From Polytrichum commune (taxonomy: Eukaryota > Streptophyta > Polytrichopsida > Polytrichales > Polytrichaceae), in NCBI GenBank assembly GCA_950295325.1, contig OX485806.1:12772001-12836000 (forward strand): a stretch of 64,000 nt of DNA, read 5' to 3'. Below, one piece after another: positions 59,295-64,000 of the stretch. The translations under genes were made by a program, and so were the position numbers. The notes beneath the pieces are model-generated. The model saw only the letters and a program-made list of their open reading frames with translations. It did no database searches and was not told where the DNA came from. Position 1 is the stretch's first letter; every line of letters starts with the position of its first letter.

Positions 59295-59490
59295 CAGTGT
59301 CCGGGGATATTCTTGGGCACAATCTGTCAAAATCCTTGTGTTTCCAAGTCCAACCGGTTACCTGTAGCGATCACTCGGTTTTTCTCTACTAATTTGAGAT
59401 AATTTCCATGGATTCTTCTGAAACGATTCGTAATTTTTACTGAAGCCTCGAACATCAACCGGTTATTTCTCAAAACTCAGCCGATTCATC
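59295..59490 (+). repeat. Dispersed repeat Z, copy 2
   Basis: Matches 44,790-44,960 in order: cagtgtccggggatattctt, tgtttccaagtccaaccggttac, actcggtttttctc, gtaatttttactgaagcc, ccggttatttctcaaa. Confidence 0.6.
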
Positions 59491-60789
59491 TGTAACTAGT
59501 GGACGGTTCTCCCTGTTCAGTGACATGACGTCATCCTGCACAACGTCAATATGCTCGTCACTGTAAAGTGTACCTAACTTATGTATGAAGATGGTAATGT
59601 GACCCTATTGTGGGCACTTCCAATTTTGACCATTGGATCGAATGAGGGATTGTCTCATTCATGTAGTAATTGCAATAAATCATGCATATCAGCATCTCAA
59701 TAATTGAAATCAGAGCTGAGTTGCAAAAGATGTAAGTGGTCAAAGTGAAGATAGATTTTATTTTTATTTTTTCCTCCTTAAGTGACCACAAAGTCACCGG
59801 CCCCAATAATGCTCAATATTTAAACCCACGTTGCAATGATAGATATAGTTTGAGCACAACATGAATAATTAAAACTGCAGATCGCACCCAATGCCAATGT
59901 ATATTTGTTTGGGAATAATATTAATAGAACTTTTGGTACAATTGTTGTCTTTGAGTCCATGTTGATGCACTTCACTTTAGAATAGAGCTTGCATTTGGAA
60001 TCAAAATGGCGACATTATCTAGTTGGGAATTCAACTATAATTTTGACATTAAAATATGTATGCCCAAAATGAACACTTTTCTTTAATTGTTATAAAGATA
60101 TGTTGCTCCTAGCTTTTGCATTCTAAAATGAATGAAGATGCTACATCTTAGACTTTTGTTATGACCACTTTACAATCTTCTTCCTCTATTTTATTTTATT
60201 ATAATTTTTCAAAGATAGAAGGCCAAAAAGCCCGCGCCAATTGAATTAAGAGCCAAGGTAAACACACCCACTTTGAGGAGAGGTGGGGACCCTTGGGAGT
60301 TAAATGCATAACACTGCCAAGTAAAGAGTAACAAAAACCAGACGCCACCAAGGACAATCCACCAGAAACCTGTTTACAATCAATATTCATATCAAGCTCA
60401 TACACACCTTGAAATAATTGAAATAATTGTCCATTTCATGTCTTGAGTTTTATGCATTCTTATAAATTTGAGGTCACCTGCACCAACTTGAATTTTGTAT
60501 GTTGATGTTAGATATGTGCATTTAGATGCATGTGAAACACCTTTGCTTTCAAAACAATAATCTTCATAAACATTGCAATATGTTCAAACAAAAATGGTCG
60601 ACTTTGAAGTGGTGCATTCTAAGCTGGATCTAGTCCGAATGCACTGTAATGCTCAAGTAGAGTAGTCTAGTCCTACATAACCGGTGAAAAATTAAAAATT
60701 AAAAAATTTGTGCACTTTTGGCCCCCTAGGGGAACGTAGGAAATACCCTTCTTCCACCCATTAGAACACGCACCTTAACTTGGTTGTTG

Positions 60790-60817
60790 GTGTGTGTGTG
60801 TGTGTGTGTTTGTGTGT
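60790..60817. repeat. (GT)n microsatellite
   Basis: About 28 bases of GT with one interruption. Confidence 0.9.
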
Positions 60818-61223
60818 ATTTTGATTTTTTTTGAATTTTTTGTGAGATACAAGGTCAAAGAGCCAACATTGAAGTTAAAAAAAAGATCCATGAAAATGTG
60901 CCCATAAGAAGTAACATGAACAAAGAACCCCACCATGGACATCTCACAAGACCACCACCGAGGACTACCCCCAAACCGCCACCCCCTTATCACCATAAGG
61001 AACAACCCCCAAGCCACCACCTCCTAACCAAAACTAATTGCTAAGCCGTTTCCAATTCCAAGTAAATGGTTGTTGGTAAATGGGTTCTTATCATGCTGAT
61101 AATAATTCATTGGCATTTTATTCTCTCTACGGTGCTTTATGATCAACAAACTTATTGTTGCGTATTTGATTAATCCACAACAATTGAGATGAAATGTAAC
61201 ATCCTGTCCAAAATTGAGATGAA

Positions 61224-61664
61224 ATGAAACGTCATAAGATATTTTTTGTGGAAACTATGAGAGGTCATATCATCCACAGTAGGACCACATTTGAATGCAT
61301 TTGTAACACCTTCCACTCATCTAAGGTCAGGAGAAGCACAGTAGGATCACAAATATCAATGCTACTATGTGGTCCTGGTGCAACATATCAGAGATACACT
61401 AGATTGAAGGCCCCTGAGGTTCATTACTTCTGTCCAGCATCCTGGAAGGGTGCAGATGATATCACTACTGTAGTGAAAGAGGTACCAGCTACCAAGATCC
61501 TAGATTTTGGGATAAACAGGTTGAACTTCACTAAGGCTGAGTTTTCATGTAGGCCACTTGCCCACCAATTTCTAGATAATAGTGGATCGCAAGTGTTCAC
61601 ATGTAATCAAGCACAAGCCATTCAACCACATTCTGGCGGTCTGTTAGAATGTGGAGGACTGTAG
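61224..61664 (+). other. 146-codon ORF, unknown
   Basis: This is one of the longer ORFs in the right third (MKRHKIFFVETMRGHIIHSR start). It is Cys/His-containing but has no metal-binding pattern I recognise, and no membrane segment or known motif. No promoter or intron signals stand out. It could be chance in repeat-derived DNA: the preceding bases duplicate a gagatgaaatg.aac phrase. Confidence 0.25.
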
Positions 61665-62009
61665 ACACATGTTGCTAGACTTTCGTGTGCCACTAAATAA
61701 TCTTTAACTTACAAGTGCCGGTCACCAAAGGATTAAGATTGGTTGAAGACTCTAGAGAACCAATGTTGGTTTAAGAACTACATCGTTGGTAACCAAGAGA
61801 AGAAGGTTAGTAGATGAACCTTGATTTGAGAACGTGGGAGTAGCTAGTTGGCACATATGAACCCTACCCCACCACATTCCCACTACATTTGGACGGGTTG
61901 TCCTTATTCACACTAAAATGTGGTGGGGAGCAACCTACATAAAAATTCACCTTAACAACCCTTGTGAGAGGTATCCATTAGGTAGACATGCTTAAATTTT
62001 AGCACAACA

Positions 62010-62350
62010 ATAATGTGGACACCTATATTGGAGTGGTATATGGGGAGGTGTGAATCTAAAGACATGTGTTTGAAAGATGCACATTTAGAAGAGATTGGAC
62101 GGTGCGGTTAGAATATACTAACCATTTGAAGTTTAATAGTCAACATGATTGGGGGGACCTATATGACCACTTAATGAGCATGAGGGTATTCACTTGATAA
62201 TGAATAAGATATTCATCGAGCTCCAATTGTTTTAAGGAAAGTCGCTATGGCCTTGATTTGGATTGGCTAGCTAACTACTCGCATGTTACATATCCAGGAG
62301 AAGTGGGCTACTTGGAAAACTAACCATTTAAGCCCCATCTACATAGCAGC
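62010..62350 (+). repeat. Dispersed repeat X, copy 3
   Basis: Contains tggacacctatattggagtg, gtgtgaatctaaaga, caacatgattggggggac, cacttaatgag, gatattcat.gagctccaa and atgttacatatcc in the order seen at 33,345-33,690 and 14,640-14,910. Confidence 0.6.
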
Positions 62351-62976
62351 TATTTTATGAACAGATAAAGTGTAGTTGATCGGAACCCAGAGAAAGGCTT
62401 TTGAGGCACTGCATGTGATTCTTGACAAATGTGCAGTATACTGGTGTGCTGAAAATTTCTACTGGTGCACACCAGTCTTTGTTGCGTCCAAAATCTTCAC
62501 TTCACTGCAGAAATATTCAGGGAGGACACACCGTGGTTGCCATCATTCCAGAGTAAATGCAGTGTCACTAAGAAACAATTGGAACTGCGGTAAGCGACAA
62601 TGTAAGTGAATTTTCGACAGAGCACTCACACTGACTGAAAATCAAACCCTTTGTACCAATATCTAAGCCTATAGTAGATGTCATAAAGTAAGTTTGTTAC
62701 AAAATCTAGGCTTTCAGTAGATGTATCACTTTCACCTGTGTGCAGTACCACTTTCACCAGGGGTGCCAGTGCCACTAGGAAATAATTAGAATCGCGTAAG
62801 TAACCCACATGAGTTTGTGTTAGGTTTCAACATATCCCACAAAATGCAACTTTGACGTCTGCATCAGGGGCAACATTGGAGCCCTGAAATTCGTCACCTT
62901 GTCCCAGTGCCTAGGATGGCGGTTGAAGTAACATTTTCATCCGTGCTACACCTACAGAGGCCTAGGTACGGGAAAC

Positions 62977-63342
62977 TTAAGGCCGTTGTCGCAACATCCT
63001 CGCTCCAGCGACACTGATCCCCTTGGATTCAGCTTCAGCCTTTGACCCGGAAGCATGTTGTGGTCTTTCTAAATCTACTAATATATTGTAACAGCCGACA
63101 GGTATACTGGAATTCGCTGTTGAACTATCCCTCAGATCAGCTCCAAAGAAGGTGCCAGGCAATCGAGGCGTAGACGACGCACAGTCTGATCTGCAAGGGG
63201 AGAATGTGCAGTAGCTGCCAAGTTTGAAGATCATGGACCAAAAGGAGCTAGACATACTTACCATATGATGGTCCACTTGTTTCTCTCGTTTCATTGGAAA
63301 TTTGAGGGGGTCGAGGAGGCTACAGCTCTCTCCTGCATGCAT
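62977..63342 (-). other. Candidate minus-strand exon pair, unknown gene
   Basis: A 121-codon ORF (63342-62977) contains a strong donor (ATG/GTAAGT at 63262/63261) and a strong acceptor (polypyrimidine then TTGCAG ending at 63191), defining a possible 71-base intron. If spliced, the frame soon hits a TGA; if read through, it stays open to 62977. The downstream half is Ser/Ala-rich with no recognised domain. Local GC content is higher than in the surroundings. It might be the end of a real gene, a non-coding transcript, or chance. Confidence 0.3.
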
Positions 63343-64000
63343 GTCCGTGCATAGATTCCATTGCCGCAGATTAGGTAAGAGGAATTAACATCTCCTTGCA
63401 AGAATCCTTCCTAGTTTTGATGTGCAATGATACAACAGCCCAGTACTGCACCAGGTTGCAGACTCCTGCAACTTGAATAGCCAGTGATTCCAAGCTCCTC
63501 CCTCGGCAAGCGGTTTATTTGTAGAAGAGTAAGTTAACGTTTGCACACTTCGAAGTAATCTCCTGTCTCTTCTGATTCTGCACACAGGTGAAGCAGCCCC
63601 AATTGATGATTTGATTAGCCTTTCCGTATTATCATGATCAGCTTCTCAAATTTGATGTCACCCTCTTGCATTTGCTATTTAATTTGACATCAATCGGATT
63701 GAAGGTTCACCTTGCCTGCTGATGATGTTTAGGGTTGTTGTCAAAAGGCGCGGGCTTTCCACTGACTGCTACTGCAAGCTTCTTCTTGCCGCAAGCAAGC
63801 GTGGCCAGAAACTAGCTGGCCACAGTATAACTCATTCAAACCTTCTCTCAGAGCTGGAGATGAGAGTCTTTTTAGGCTTGAGATGATCTTGAAGGGTTTT
63901 GGGTCGGCCACTCTGGAGATAAATCATTGGTAATTCGCCTTTAGTGACTGCAAAGCCTATTAGACGTTTCTAGACGGAGTAGAAGGAACTCGGCATTGTT
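63343..64000. other. Right edge, no recognised gene
   Basis: GC content is moderately raised. A good plus-strand acceptor (ttctgattctgcacacag) ends at 63,587, but the following frame gives no known protein. A gene running off the right edge is possible. Confidence 0.3.

Overview
The window looks like nuclear DNA of a land plant: AT-rich, mostly non-coding, with GT-AG introns, plant transposon families (CACTA, PIF/Harbinger, pogo-like, Ty1/copia, Ty3/gypsy, LINE), and one intact multi-exon gene for a MYB-CC (GARP) transcription factor, a family of green plants. The repeat density suggests a large genome. A seed-free plant (fern, lycophyte or bryophyte) is possible, but the sequence does not prove the lineage. 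I found no rRNA, tRNA or CRISPR array.

Layout. 0-4.1 kb: intergenic repeats, including 94-bp and 64-bp tandem arrays. 4.1-11.6 kb: one complete CACTA transposon (29-bp perfect terminal repeats, 3-bp ATT target duplication). It carries a broken multi-exon TnpA-like gene on the minus strand, a 2-kb internal tandem array, and TGACT/AGTCA motifs in both ends and in its introns. 11.6-19.5 kb: gene-free, with a 510-bp CACTA-type miniature element (AAC target duplication) and a recurring degenerate motif in both orientations. 19.6-27 kb: the MYB-CC gene, seven coding exons on the plus strand, predicted 520 residues, with a GARP domain, an LHEQLE-type coiled coil and a C-terminal LDLNF motif. 27-30 kb: LINE 3' remnants. 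30.8-32.2 kb: a GC-richer block of unknown nature. 34.7-37.2 kb: a 150-bp tandem array, then two small terminal-inverted-repeat elements, the second built around a 42-bp tandem repeat. 38.4-43 kb: an F-box-like remnant and a decayed Ty1/copia element on the minus strand. 43.5-45.8 kb: a short acidic broken ORF and a pogo-like (DDE_1) transposase remnant. 47-52.9 kb: a diverged satellite array split by a PIF/Harbinger element with divergent transposase and Myb/SANT-like ORFs, both broken. 53-64 kb: a third LINE remnant, a second copy of the miniature element, a Ty3/gypsy RT remnant, dispersed repeats and weak ORFs.

The only gene I judge functional is the MYB-CC factor. The rest is mobile DNA at different stages of decay. 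The strongest unusual signals are the CACTA element whose introns carry the same motif as its ends, two consecutive NAGNAG splice acceptors and an intronic hairpin minisatellite in the MYB-CC gene, the two small inverted-repeat elements at 35.4-37.2 kb, and the satellite array interrupted by the Harbinger element.
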